Below are positions 13,075 to 26,157 of a stretch of DNA of 64,000 bases, one piece after another. The stretch is from Unio delphinus (Eukaryota > Mollusca > Bivalvia > Unionida > Unionidae): contig JAQISU010000022.1 in the NCBI GenBank assembly GCA_029339505.1, positions 13,098,001-13,162,000 of the forward strand, written 5' to 3'. The notes beneath the pieces are model-generated. The model made no database searches, was not told the origin of the DNA, and saw only the letters and a list, made by a program, of their open reading frames with translations. The position numbers were made by a program, and so were the translations under genes. Each line of letters begins with the position of its first letter. Position 1 is the first letter of the stretch.

Positions 13075-13215
13075 GTAATATTTCTGATAGGCCTAAATGA
13101 GCAAGGTAATCTGATAGGTCCCAATGGGCAAGGTAGCCACATAGGCCCAAAAGGGCAATATAATTGGATAGGCCAAATAAACCAGATAGCCCATATAGAT
13201 CCATGAGAGAGCTCC
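13075..13215. repeat. ~28-bp degenerate tandem repeat
   Basis: Four to five copies resemble GATAGGCCCAAATGGGCAAG plus a short AT spacer. Minus-strand open frames across it show a repeating Gly-Leu pattern and look like repeat artefacts. Confidence 0.7.
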
Positions 13216-15062
13216 ATGAGACCAAAAATATCTGCACAGATCTGAGTATTATAGCTGTTTTTTTCATGAAACATTATATGAACAGCCTTGGATATTGAAA
13301 AATTTACAAATAAATATATTCACAAAACCATCGCCTAAACATCATAAACTAAAAGTCCACCTACAAAGTACATGATGCTTATAAAGCAGAAATATTTATT
13401 GATGTTTATATCACATACATCTTTTTCATCCCAAAACCAAAAGTCACTGAACTTTTATGTTTGCTAAAATGTTGTTATTTACAGAACTATATATATATAT
13501 ATTGATGAAGTCGGTGAATTCTTGAAGCAATATACACCCTCGTTATATTTTTATTTCCCCAAATCCTTTAGACTTGGTTACAGGGTACCTTTTAATTTAT
13601 AGTGGTTTGGAGTTTTTAGGCCATTTTCCTAACATTTTCACTTTCTTGTCTTTAACTCACAATCTTGTAAAACTGTAAATTAATATTTTTCTGCTGACGA
13701 TGATTGTGGCGCTGGTACTGATGCACCAAATGTTGATGATGTGTGGGGCAGAAATTGATGGTCATGCTGATGGCCACATGCATAGCAAAGTTCATGTTGA
13801 AAACATTGACAGCAATGATGGTGATGATGACAATAATGGCAACAATGATGATGACAGTTGATATAGATTAAGTAAGGTTGATGAATGGGGATTTGTTGCA
13901 TTTTTATTATTTTGTTTTATTGGTTTTATTATCTGCATCCTTTCCAGAGGCTTACTGATTAATTCAATGCTACATTTAAAAGACAACCCCACTCTGACAA
14001 ACAATTTAACTAATTATATAATACACAACATGTCTTCAGTCAAGGAAATTCATAAACTCCTGGATCGAATAAAAATTTCAAATTTTACATGTGATCTTTC
14101 AGATGGCAATTCTTAAAGTTGCAAGTCCTTGGCTTTTTATACAGAATGTGTTTAATCCAGTCTGTCCATGCATGTATGGATCCTTATATTAATTTGTCAT
14201 GTTTCACGTTTCTTCCTGCAGTGTTTAGATGGAGTTCTAAGAAATTAAATCCTTGGGTAAGGGCAGTGATGTTTGGAGTGATGAGATACCATCTATCCCT
14301 GCCTGTAAATCCATAAATTCTGAACTACCTTTGAATATTGGGTACTATTTCATTTGTTAGGACTAATCAACAAAACAAACATTATAGAGTCTGATTTGCT
14401 GGTGCATCGTGCAATTGCAGAATATGGTTTTTGTTGTTTGCAGTTAGATCTAATTTGTAAGGAAGTACATTAGTAGAAAATAACCATTTTTTATTCCAGT
14501 ACATGCTATTGTAATGTAACTTTATTTACTAGATTTGACATTGTCCAGAAATTGAGTTTGGCTTGTTTTGACCTGACTGTTATTGATAAACACCTAATAC
14601 AGACACAGTGTATCTAATTTCTGACCTTGATTCAGCGATAGTTTTGGTAAACAACTGTTTTTAAAAAATTCTTTCTCAGAGTAAGAATTATTAAGTTAAG
14701 TCAAGGCTGTACCTGGATGATGTGATAATTATCATGTAACAAACTTCCATTTCTTAAATCTTAACCCCAATAGCGGAATCTGTTTTGTGTTGTAGTTTTA
14801 TAACTCCTGTTATGATAAATTACAGAATTTCATGTGATTCTTTCTCATGGAAATATATAAGTGCTGCTGCAAAATTCTTGGATAGAAACATTTATTGGAA
14901 GTTATACTGAATTCAAGACTAGAATAATATTTTCCATGATTCAACAAGAAACTGTTGACACAACAGTACTTAGCAGGTTACAACAACATCATCTTCCATT
15001 TTGGACTTCATTGGGATTCAAAATCAGATTCATTCAGAACTTGTTATTACTAGGACTTCTAT
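13216..15062. other. AT-rich intergenic stretch
   Basis: Nothing recognisable on either strand apart from short simple repeats. Small open frames lack homology or splice support. Confidence 0.4.
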
Positions 15063-15075
15063 TTTTTAATTCTTT

Positions 15076-15325
15076 ATAATAATATAAATGGTTTAACGCC
15101 ATTTTTCAGCACAATATAGGCTATACATGGCGGCCAGTATTAATGGTGGAGGAAGAAACCGGACAAAGCCCGGAAAGAACCACCGACCCAACAGAGAAGC
15201 TACTGGCAAGCTTTCTCACATAACTACATTTGCCGAATCTTAGACTCGAACACACGCAGACAGAGGTGAGATGGCAGTGGTCCGTAACGGACAGCGCTTT
15301 AGACCACTCGGCCACTCAGGGCCCC
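15076..15325 (-). mobile_element. SINE-A copy 3, with 13-bp target duplication
   Basis: A complete copy is flanked by a perfect direct repeat, TTTTTAATTCTTT, at 15063-15075 and 15326-15338. That defines the ends exactly. On the minus strand it has the tRNA-like head GGCCGAGTGGTCTAAAGCGC and a 3' body containing GCTGAAAAATGGCGTTAAAC. Confidence 0.95.
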
Positions 15326-15912
15326 TTTTTAATTCTTTGATTAGTTTTGGATTTGATTCGTAAAACAGTAAGGTTTTTTCAAATTTTTTTCACACGATAT
15401 TCTAGAAAAATAAATTGTTTGTTTAATTTTATCAAGCTTGTTGTCTTCACTCTTTTCTCTTACTTTTTGTAATAGCTAGACTCATAACACCACATCCACT
15501 AAATTACCATATTTTTTCTATTGACATTTAATATGGTGCAAAAAAAATTATGTTTTCCTCCAATAGAAGTAGTAATCGTTATTAATTGATCAATATCGTA
15601 ACCTGCCTAAACTTAAAAGCTACTAAGCCCCTGCAACGCAAACTACTAATCACTGTCTTGACTAAATGCTGGACACATACAAATACATCTTATCAATAAA
15701 TAATCGTATATCCCACATTGCTGCTACAACAGTAACACAACCCATTAATAATAGGTTAAAAGAATTTACATCTTAGTTAAATAAATCAAACAAAATTCTT
15801 TTTTTTTAAAAACTACACTACTGCTAACTAACAATTCATTGGCATAAGCATGACACGAACCTAATTATAATCACTTCTTAGCATACATGATTCCTTTGAG
15901 ACAAATAAATTC

Positions 15913-16144
15913 ACCACTCCGGTGGCTTTGTGGTTAGAGCATCTGCCATGGATGCGGGAGGTTGTAAGTTCAAACCCCAGCCTGGTGTCAGGATAATGTG
16001 ACTGGGTGAGACATCATGCTACATGTCTACAGCATGATGCCCCAGTGCTAGACATCACTATAAACTGCCTCGCTGCAGACATTGTAGCAATATGACTAAA
16101 AAATTATTAAAGATAGGTTACAAATCCTAATCAAACAAACAAAC
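15913..16144 (+). mobile_element. SINE-B copy 1 (tRNA-derived), full length
   Basis: The head has GGTGGCTTTGTGGTTAGAGC (A box) and GGTTGTAAGTTCAAACCCC (B box). The body has GGTGTCAGGATAATGTGACT, AGCATGATGCCCCAGTGCTA, CACTATAAACTG and GCAATATGACTAAA. The tail is AATCCTAATCAAACAAACAA. Diverged or truncated relatives are at 32.1, 34.6, 35.5, 38.7 and 51.3 kb. Confidence 0.9.
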
Positions 16145-16750
16145 ATTTACTGACCCATTTGCCCAGGTATTGGTACAACACTCAAAGATTCCCTGACTAT
16201 TATATAAATAGTGTTAATAGAAAATTTTAGGCTTTGGCATGAAAAGTTTCTATTTTTATCTGTAGATGATGTCTGTAACAGTATTAGCTATAGTATAAGC
16301 TTAACCATTGCACTTTAGTTACGGTTTTTAGATTAAAACTTGTAAAACGGTTAACATACACATAACAAATTCAAATACCATAAGGTACTGGCCATTTAAT
16401 TTTAAGATGATTCATATTTTTTTCCAAAAAATATTGTAGGAATAATATTATGTTATCTTGGCTGTAAATCAGAGCAATATATTTTTCCAGCGTAGAATAC
16501 TGTGATGCTTATATAGGTATGTAAAAAAAATACAATACAAAATTGTTCTCATTACCCAGCTCATTTACCATAGATAGTATTTATTTCTTTTATTTTTTTC
16601 ATCTTTTGTTTGGTACCTGTGTCTTTGAAAGGAGAGGAAGAGCTAAAGATCATTATTTACAGTAATTATGTCCAAGAATTAAATTTCTTGATTTTACTGG
16701 GCATTATATTTTTTTCTTCAAATTCCTTGGATGAACTGTGATTAATTTGT

Positions 16751-16914
16751 AAAGAACAGTATCTGTGTGATTGCTTGTTCATTAGATGTACCTTTAAAAA
16801 TAAAGAATGGTATAACCCATCAGTAGTATTTGTAAAGAACAGGATCTGTGTGATTGCTTGTTCATTAGATGTACCTTTAAAAATAAAGAATGGTATAACC
16901 CATCAGTAGTATTT
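16751..16914. repeat. Two-copy ~82-bp tandem duplication
   Basis: The unit starting GTAAAGAACAGTATCTGTGT and ending CATCAGTAGTATTT is present twice with almost no differences, so it is recent. Confidence 0.95.
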
Positions 16915-17984
16915 GGTGTACCCTTCATTTTCATCCCCTTGTGAATATAGTGTTCTAAAAAAAAAAAAAAACAGCAATAGAGAATTCCTATCAATAATTA
17001 GCTTTTAATTTGGAATTTTAAATTTTAAATAGAGTACATAAATGTTGTTAAATTATTAACTGACAATTGAAGCCAATCAGAAACACTTTGAGAACAACAG
17101 TTTTTTTGATACTCTCAGGTTTAGTGTAATGCTATTTCAAATTAATTATTGTCATTTCTTGGATAGCATAATGGAAAAATTGGCATGTCAGACAGATTAA
17201 ACAAAATTGACCATACCCAGCCATTTGCTGCAAAGATAATCCCGTTAATCAGATCTACTCAACTACCGGTATATATGCAAATATCCAGAAAGAGTTACTG
17301 CCCATAGCAAGTGAAATTAAGTGATCAAAAGGATGCACACAATTCCTATTATGTATTCAGTATGATTACTTCCTTAATTGTCCACATGCCTTAATTTGAA
17401 AATTTGAACATTTAGGAACTCAGAAAATTAAAATGTGGAATGTGGCCTTATCTGGTGGGACCTATAATTATCCCATCTTCCTCGGTATATGTAATAGGAC
17501 CAGTTTCTTTCAGTGGCATACAATCAGATAGCAAAGCAGTTGATACTGCTTCAGCTTACCACATACTATCAAACTTTATCCAGAAAAATAGGAGATTATG
17601 AAAAAGGCTGGGGGTAAAAAATTATACTGTTCATGGGAAGGTCCGTTTCTCATACAACAAAAGATAAATGCATTCAGAAAACTCCAAATACGAAAGTTAT
17701 TGTGATTTACTTGAATTTTACATTGGAGACAACAAACCAAGCTGGTTTAATAAACTAAATAATTTTTGAGTGTATCGTTGTAAATACTTCCTATAGGTGT
17801 AGTAGTTTTGTCATCAATCTCTTATTAATTTCATATATTCCAGATTACAGAGTTCAAATGCAGAATACGTGGAGATTTGAAATTTGCTAAGCTTCACTCT
17901 TGTGAACTGTGCACTCTGAATTTGGATACAGGTGTAGTATATGCAAGGCAGTTTTTTCTCTATGTCATAGTGAACACCAGTCAT

Positions 17985-18160
17985 TCCCAGGATCTGTGAT
18001 ATGCTAGCAAACATCAGTCATGCCAGGAAGATGCTATATGACAGCAAACAACAGTCTACTAACACCATGCATGCCTGGGAGCCACTATATGAACGCAAAC
18101 ATCAGTCATGAATAAGAGCAACGATATGATAGCAAACACAAGCCATGTCCAGGAACCATG
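17985..18160. repeat. Degenerate ~55-bp repeats
   Basis: Three loose copies contain GATATGCTAGCAAACATCAG, TCATGCCAGGAAG and variants. No coding potential seen. Confidence 0.5.
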
Positions 18161-18819
18161 CTAACCCTAGTAAAAAGGTCACATAAGTAGTTTGGTCATG
18201 ATGAAGAAAGAGAATATCAGGAGTTAATTTTTTAAAAAGTGTAGAACAAAAAACAGCAGAGAAGATGGAAGCAGCTTAAGAGGAACCCACATGGTGTAAA
18301 AAGACCATTCAATGAGAACTTCCTTCCAAGTCAGCAATTAAGTTGGAACACGGAAGACTTGATACCACAAGTGATGGAGGGTAGTGCCTGACAGAACCAG
18401 CATTCCGAAATTGCTAAAAATGTTCACTGAAACAAAATCCATCTCTGGGCCCAACAACATGGTTCATATACATGTAATAATTACTGCCTGTATGTCAGCT
18501 ACTTATGCACTCAAACGAATGGCTGGTCCAATCTTGATTACACATAATCAGACCCAGTGTTCGCATCCTTGGGAAGTGACAAAGATGACAATCATTTATT
18601 CCCTGTATTTCATCTTCATCCTCCTCCTCCTTTTCTTCATCTTCATCAAAGAGAAATGTGCCATACAATTAATGCTTGTACACAGGTTCAGAGCACTCAA
18701 TTACCACCTCAAGAACAAGAAAAGGACTGGAAATAACAGCCTACCTCTCTGAAGTTGGACTTCAGAAAGGACCCTGTTCAGCACAGCAGGAAACTGACAT
18801 GTCAAAACAACAAAGTGGC

Positions 18820-18965
18820 TTGTTCCATCAAGTCCACCCTACAAAAGAACACTGTGGCTGGTTCCATGCAAGTCCACCCTACAAAGCAACAATGTGGCTG
18901 GTTCTACCAGGTCCACCCTACAAAACAACAATGAGGTTTGTTACACCAGGTCCACCTTACAAAGG
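18820..18965. repeat. ~42-bp tandem repeat
   Basis: About three and a half copies of GTCCACCCTACAAAACAACA, ATGTGGCTGGTTC and variants are present. A plus-strand open frame here is just the repeat translated. Confidence 0.8.
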
Positions 18966-19125
18966 AGACATGCTGTATCAGTAACATTTTCGGAGAGAGG
19001 TAGGACAACAATGGGTCAGGATACATCGTAAAAACTGGCAGATAACTCCATCATCAAACTTACTGGCATTGTTACAAGTCAATTCCAAAGAATTATATTC
19101 AGTTTGGGCAGGAACCACTATGTAA

Positions 19126-19408
19126 TATCAACAACATCTCCGCAAACAGATTTGTCATTCCATTAAGTCAAATGATGACCAAGGAATCCCATCTGCAGCC
19201 CTACAAGGTTGATAGCGACTACACCTACTTCATTGATGATGACCCGAAGCAGCTTAGAACCATCCTAAATTACCTCTGAAATATTAATCTTGGTCTTATA
19301 TCCTGAACGTTACTAATCAGCTAGATACAGTGACAGGAACTCCAAGCAGATGTTAACTTTTACGAACTGGTGGTCCTGGAGAAAATCATTCAGGACCAAC
19401 TTAAAGAT
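19126..19408 (+). pseudogene. Decayed KCTD-type BTB/T1 domain pseudogene
   Basis: One frame reads NISANRFVIPLSQMMTKESHL, then DSDYTYFIDDDPKQLRTILN and YL followed by a stop. After four in-frame stops it ends QADVNFYELVVLEKIIQDQ. This follows the KCTD T1-domain pattern in order: LNVGG-x-x-F, then YFIDRDP-x-x-FR-x-ILNFLR, then EAxFYxLxxLxxxI. The key RD of FIDRDP is DD here, and GG of the first motif is SA. The stops occur without frameshift, so it is non-functional. No introns are visible in the matched part, which fits a retrocopy, though a single-exon origin is equally possible. Confidence 0.7.
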
Positions 19409-19620
19409 TAGTAGAGATAAATTTCACCAAATTATTTTTGGGGCTCATAAAGAAACTTGGTTATCTTTGAATTAAATGTTTTCCACATTCAAAATGGTAA
19501 CTACTGGTATTATATTTACATATGGTCCAATGTGACTGGAAAATAAGAAATTGCCATTTTTCAATATGCCTTTATATATTTTGGTGCTGGACATCATTTG
19601 TACATAATTAAAGATCTTTG

Positions 19621-19725
<105 letters not shown>

Positions 19726-20287
19726 CTTAAGCTGAAAATGCTTATAATTTAAACCTTGACATCATTTTTGTCTCAGTTGTTGCTTATTAACCAGTTAATA
19801 GTGGTTAAATTTTGTGATATGAAAATGGATAATTAGAAATTTAATGCTAAAAATATTACTTATCTCACATGTTTTATTGAAAATCATCTGTTGCCTAAAC
19901 TGATAATGTTTAATGTATAAATGAAAATCTTGTTTACTTTCATGTCATTGATGTCTCCATTAACAGGATTAGATTGTATGAATATTCAACCTTTGTCATT
20001 TTTTTTTTAAAAGCTCCATTCAGTATAAATTATCCTTTCAGGAAAGGGAGCAACATAACAAATTTTTTGTGCATATGTCCTCGTATTAACTAATAAAGTC
20101 ATGCAAATACATTTGTTCCCTGCAAGATGTCTTGATAGCGTGAAGAATAAAGACTGATGGATGTCATGCTGTGGAAGCTTTTTATTCATAATAAACATGC
20201 CAGGACTAAATATTGTTATAAATATTGATACCTACATTTTAAAATATCTTTTTGGATGATTTTATTATTAAGATTGTATCCTTGTAA

Positions 20288-20416
20288 AGTCTGCCAGTAG
20301 CTTCTCATAGGTTCCTGGGGTTTTCCTGGGTTCTTCGTCCATCAATTATACTGGTTGCATTGTATAGCCTATCTTGTGCTGAAAAATGGCGTTAAAACTG
20401 ACAAAACAACAACAAC
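20288..20416 (+). mobile_element. SINE-A copy 4, 5'-truncated
   Basis: Only the body and tail remain: GCCAGTAGCTTCTCATAGG, TTATACTGGTTGCATTGTA, GCTGAAAAATGGCGTTAAAA and an (AAC)n tail. The tRNA head is missing. Confidence 0.85.
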
Positions 20417-20849
20417 TTATAAATTCATGAGCTGCATTCTAGAACAACACTCACCTTTGTGAAGGTACTGGACGTCATGAAGCCCGATGCAAGAAAAATT
20501 TTGATTCGTTGATACTATTTCTCTCAACTTCCATTTTTTAATATAAAGGTGTCCGCATCAACAGATTGGGGCTGATTTCAGTCATAAAACACCAAAACAT
20601 AGCAGTTGTAATAGCCAACAATTGCAAGTCATACCCTTTATACATGAAAAATGAAATTAATGGACAATATCAATATTTTGTGATGTATAAACCATAGTAT
20701 AAAGTGCAGTCATGTTAAACCCCAAATATCTGTTAAATGTAATTACTTTAATGGCAGGTAATAAAATATACAGGTATTGTATGAATAGAGTATTGTTCAG
20801 AGATTGGCACAAGGCTAGGATGGGTCCCTCGCTTGCTTGCAGCAAAAGG

Positions 20850-21040
20850 TGTCAGCAGGGGATTCACTCACTCACTTTACTGCTTAAACCTGGTTCAGAC
20901 CAGGGATTGTTCACTTTCCTGCTTACACCTGCTCTGGACTAGGGATTGCCCACTTTTATGCTTACACCTGATCTAGGTCAGGAATGTCCGCTTTCCTTCT
21001 TACACCTGGTCAGGACCAGGGATTGTCCACTTCGGACATT
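20850..21040. repeat. ~45-bp tandem repeat
   Basis: Four copies of a unit with CTTACACCTGGTCAGGACCA, GGGATTGTCCACTTT are present. The two plus-strand open frames crossing it are repeat artefacts. Confidence 0.85.
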
Positions 21041-21697
21041 GGCATATAAGGCTTTTAAATTTTTTAAAAGAAATGTAAATCTGCCATCAGATTTCTTCTG
21101 TTATTTAGAAAGGAAAATGCTTCATTGTCTGTCATTTTTTTAAAAATAGCGATGTTCTGCCATAAAAATATGGCTGCTATTAGTAAAATTAGGCCATTTA
21201 CTTCATCAAAACAAAAAAAAAACTGCTCAAAAGAATTTGACCAGTGGTGACTTGAAGCATCCTGGCACAGGGTGATTTTAAGTGAACAAATGGTGGCATC
21301 AAATATGCTTTCATAGCATATAGGTTTGGAAGAACTTCAAGGGAAAGGGGAGTAACCTACAACAAGGACTATTTAGTCAGAATTTGAGGGCTCATTCTGC
21401 ATATTATCTGGTAATGTTATTCCTGCAACTTTGTAATTAAGAAAAAATGAAGAAATCATTAGGTTTCAGTTGTATGCAACATATGTTTGCATTGCTATTA
21501 GTGATGGCAAATCATCTATTTATAGTAACATTACGTTATTATGCTGTAATAACATTGTTGGTCGTCATGGCTGTTATTTACATGATAAGTATTTTATATA
21601 TGGTGCAGTGGTTAAGAATGAGTATTTTCCAATTGATTTGGAGTAGACTCCCCTTTAATTAAATTAATTTTAAATTATTTGATGTATACATTTTATA

Positions 21698-21700
<3 letters not shown>

Positions 21701-21750
<50 letters not shown>
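21701..21750. repeat. (ATT)n microsatellite
   Basis: This is a perfect TTA/ATT run of about 50 bp. Confidence 0.97.
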
Positions 21751-21989
21751 AAATAATGATTATAATTAATGATTTATAATTTAAACTGACAAAAACTATA
21801 TTTAAAACAGCAAAATATAACAAGTAATACTTTAAGTTGATAGCAATTGATAATATGATTATATTTAAAGATTAGTTTTGTAAAATGCTAATGAATTACT
21901 ACTCTTTTGGGAATTAGTGATTTTTACAAAGAAAAAAAGTTGTGCAGGAATTTACAAATAATGTACATGTAATTATCATTTGAGTCTCT

Positions 21990-22712
21990 GATCCACACCA
22001 GTAAATGTATGTAATTATCATTAAATGTGTGTCATTATCAGTAAATGTATGTAATTATCATTAAATGTGTGTAATTATCAGTAAATGTATGTAATTATCA
22101 TTAAATGTGTGTAATTATCAGTAAATGTATGTAATTATCATTAAATGTGTGTAATTATCAGTAAATGTATGTAATTATCATTAAATGTGTGTAATTATCA
22201 GTAAATGTATGTAATTACCATTAAATGTGTGTAACTATCAGTAAATGTATGTAATTATCATTAAATGTGTGTAATTATCAGGATATGAAGGTAACTATCA
22301 GTAAATTTATGTAATTATTGTTAAATATGTAATTATCAGTAAATGTGAATAATTGAAAGTATGTGTGTAATGATCAGTAAATATGTAATTATCAGTAAAT
22401 GTATATAATTATCATTAATTGCATGTAACTATCAGTATATGTAGGTAAATATCAGTAAATGCATGTAACTATCAGTAAATTTATGTAATTATCATTAAAT
22501 GTATGTAATTGTCATTAAATGTATGTAATTATAATTTAATGTATGTAATTATCAGTATATGTAGGTAATTATCAGTAAATGTATGTAATTATCATTAAAC
22601 ATATGTAATTATCATTAAATGTGTGTAATTATCAATAAATGTGTAATTATCATTAAATGTATGTAATTATTAGTATATGTGTGTAATTATCAGTAAATGT
22701 ATGTAATTTCAG
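21990..22712. repeat. 20-bp minisatellite rich in TAATTA
   Basis: More than 30 copies of a unit like GTAAATGTATGTAATTATCA or TTAAATGTGTGTAATTATCA are present. The left half (to about 22280) alternates two variants regularly, giving a 40-bp higher-order period. The right half is more diverged. Nearly every copy holds TAATTA. Confidence 0.95.
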
Positions 22713-25505
22713 AATATCTTTACATATTTAATTTTGTGCAAGATAAAGAAGAACATATTGTAAATATCATGCCCACATTTATAAATTTTTTGGTAGAGGA
22801 TTATTGTGAAATCTTTACCACACCTTATTTTTTAATATTTTGAAGCAATTCAAATATGTTTGGTTAAATATAGTCTGACAGTTGCTTGTATTACCTTGTT
22901 AAAGTGCTTGACACATTTTGTTGATTCTTTAACTTCGCATATATTGTGCATTATTTTAAGGCATTCATAAATTCATTGCCGCTACTCACACATTTTTAAA
23001 TGCATAATTTTTTATTATATACTTAAGTGTGAAATATAGAAACATATTGGTAAAATGATTTTCCTTTTTTTTTCCTGTATTTTCACGTGTGAAAAATTAT
23101 CCTTACATTTTCACGTGTGAAAAGCATCCTTATTTTTTCACTTGTGAAAATATCAGATTTCCTATCAACCATGCAACTTGTGTGTGCCTACAAAAGTTGT
23201 AGTTGATCATTTTTGGGGGGGAATTTTGCTGAATAAAATTTGTTTAGTATAACATAATTGGCGTGTACACATCAGGTTTCCACCAAAGTGTTGCAAAAGT
23301 TAGTTAATAAGAGACAAAAGCCGCAACAATAGCCATTTTACATCCAATCTCTCAGAAATAAGAGTACATGTAATAGGATTTATCTAGTTAAAACTTAAAA
23401 GTGACATCATACCACTAATGTAAAAATGTATTGCTGATGACATTTCAAGGTTTTAATTTCACAATAAGTAGTGAACTAGAACAAATAAATAGAATATAAT
23501 TAGAAAATAATGCCTTACATTTCAGACAACATGGTAATTAATCTGTGTTAAATTAATTTGACCAGACACCATTTACGTCTCTCTGAAGTAATTTCCCCTT
23601 ACCTCTGACAGTAACAACAAAACCTGCTGTGATGCATTGCTGAACCAGACTTAACTTTTTTTCAGATAGGGTCAAATATTTTACAAAATGACGAAAATAT
23701 AACTTACTATGACAAAGTTCGTCAAGCGAATCCTACTTCTTTAGGTCATATATATGTATATTTATATGATCTGGGTATGAAAGAGGTGAATTTATGAAAA
23801 GGGGTGGGGTGAGTGTGTTCTACCAATGAGCGAGTTTAATCTTCTATACTGCAGCAAATTTTACGTATATTTTTTGTTTTTAAATCTTTTCCTATGTCAG
23901 ATATTTTTCATCTTGTGGTACCACTCATTAAAATATCAGTTTGGTGTAACATGATGGAAACATGTTTGGGATTAATGCTGGAAAGGAAAATATCAATAGT
24001 GTATGTTTTAGCTTTAATTAACAAAAAAGTATATTAATCTAAATTTCTTTCCTCCCAAAACACATCCAAATTAAAACTATGAGCAAAGGAACCCATCTTA
24101 AGCCAGATCCTAGTTGTTATTAGATGGTGGGACTAAAACTGAAATGCTTTTGCTAGCCACTGAACCATTGCAACATCCATGGGTGCAGATCTCAATGGTT
24201 TCCAAGTTATGACTCCATGGACAGTATTCAGGGCTGCTTCATGTGTTGAAGATGTTTGGGAGATTCAGTTCCCAGAAACTTTTTCTGCAATGGCTGTAGT
24301 CTTGTGTGTGTGTGTGTTGTTCTTGTTGTTTTTGTTGTTGCAAGTATCATCCAGAAACACATTTATAGGATCTGAATAGTACAATGCTAGTTATGAACTA
24401 GTTTTACACAGTTGCAATTGATAGTTCGACCACTTTAAACCCATTTAAGGGAGGTAACTTTTTTCCTCCATAAGAGGAATTCAACATCACAACGAACTAT
24501 AGTATCTTGCTTACCTTAAATATTATTAGTGCTGCACCTATCCATTTTTTTGTACAACACTCCTATCTAATTTTATATAAGGTGGACGAAACTGTACATC
24601 GTCCTAATGTCAGATTTTGATAGCCCGGCACATTTGTTTACTCAAATACACTCAAATATATACATTACATATATATCTTTGTTGGTAGAATTATATATGT
24701 AGACCAATTAATTAACCATTAATTGATGAATGTTAATACTTCAAGCCTCCACTTTCTCTGTTATTTACTGTTGATGTGATTTGCATCCAGTCTAGGCTAT
24801 TAATAATGATGAACATGTGACATGGACTGGACATGCTTTATGTCTGTAAATAGTATACAAGTCTTTATATCAAACTTTAGTCCTATTTTCAGTTTGAAAG
24901 CATAAACACATTAGTTTATAAAATATAACTGAAATTCATTCAATCTATAATTTACTTGAACAAAACTGACATCTTGCACATGTTAATCCAGAATGTCTTT
25001 GAATTTATGATGATCTCAAAATAGTGAATTTGTCCAAAATGTCAATGAATATTGCATGTCCAATTAATAAGCATTAAGTAAATTATTCCTCATAGATTGT
25101 ATCTGATCATAACAGTAAATAATTCCAGACACTGAATTTAACTGAGGAATCAACAATTTTTTTTATCAGAACTGTATATAAAATTACCATGATGTACTGG
25201 TAGGTCAAACGTTTTATTCGAGAACATTTTAAATTTTGTAAACAAGCCAACACTTTAAACTTAAATAACAGTAAACATCTTCTAACAAAATGACATTAGT
25301 TAGTTTAGTCCAAACTCCTACCCTCAATTATGGATAAAGGTCAAGCACATAGTACAAATTAAATATGCATAACAGTGTAAAGCAGTAACATAATTTCATC
25401 GAAAAAAATAAATGTAAACATTTACAGGCTGAAAATATGCAAAATTTTGTCCGTGTTCATATAATTATGTTCGTCAACGTTGCCTATATATATGCTGATA
25501 ATCCA

Positions 25506-25548
<43 letters not shown>

Positions 25549-25697
25549 GTTGTTTCTCCCATTAATACAAATTCGATGTTAAACTTGAGACGATAATTTC
25601 CAATTTTTGCTACTTTTATCTCAGAATTGCCTAGCAACTGACGAGAGGGATGAATTAGGCAAATACAATTGAAACCGTATATAATTCTATTTGTAAG
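22713..25697. other. AT-rich intergenic stretch
   Basis: No gene seen. It contains three near-palindromic TTTTCACGTGTGAAAA-type sites at 23080-23148 and a (TG)n run at 25508-25548. At 24448 there is a GGGAGGTAACTT motif typical of mollusc repeats. Confidence 0.4.
25508..25548. repeat. (TG)n microsatellite
   Basis: This is a perfect TG run. Confidence 0.95.
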
Positions 25698-25705
25698 CTA
25701 TTAAT

Positions 25706-26157
25706 TAGGGCATAACCGACTTTTGATCCGGAAATCGGATTCCACCGGATAGTATGAACTTCCGATTAATCGGAGTCGGACAAGGCAGGAACGACCGATT
25801 CGGATAATAAAAATAATTAAGTTGAATTTCTGTAGCACCGTGTCTAACACTGCGTGTCATTCGATAGTGCGTTAATAAAATTAAATAAGAAGTCAGAAAA
25901 GTCCAATATGGTCAACACAACCACGCTGTGAGACAATCTATTTGAACCGACGGGTGAAAACCGGATATGGTAAAGTACTAAGTAACATGCTAGACACGGC
26001 AAAACCAGATACCAGAAACCCGGAAACGGAAGATGAAATTTTTTTAGAAGAAAATACGTATTTAGCATTTCCGATTAATCGAATCGTATCCGGAATCGGA
26101 AAAATTTCATGCCCGGAATCGGAAATCGGTAGAAAAATGCTAATCGGTTATGCCCTA
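25706..26157. mobile_element. hAT-type non-autonomous element (452 bp)
   Basis: The ends are TAGGGCATAACCGA on the left and TCGGTTATGCCCTA on the right, 14 bp in perfect inversion, with looser symmetry further in (ATCCGGAAATCGGATTCC against GGAATCGGAAATCGG). They are flanked by a perfect 8-bp direct repeat, CTATTAAT, at 25698-25705 and 26158-26165. An 8-bp target duplication with a TAGGG end is the hAT pattern. The interior has many short CCGATTAATCGGA-like palindromes. Open frames inside show no transposase motif. Confidence 0.9.
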
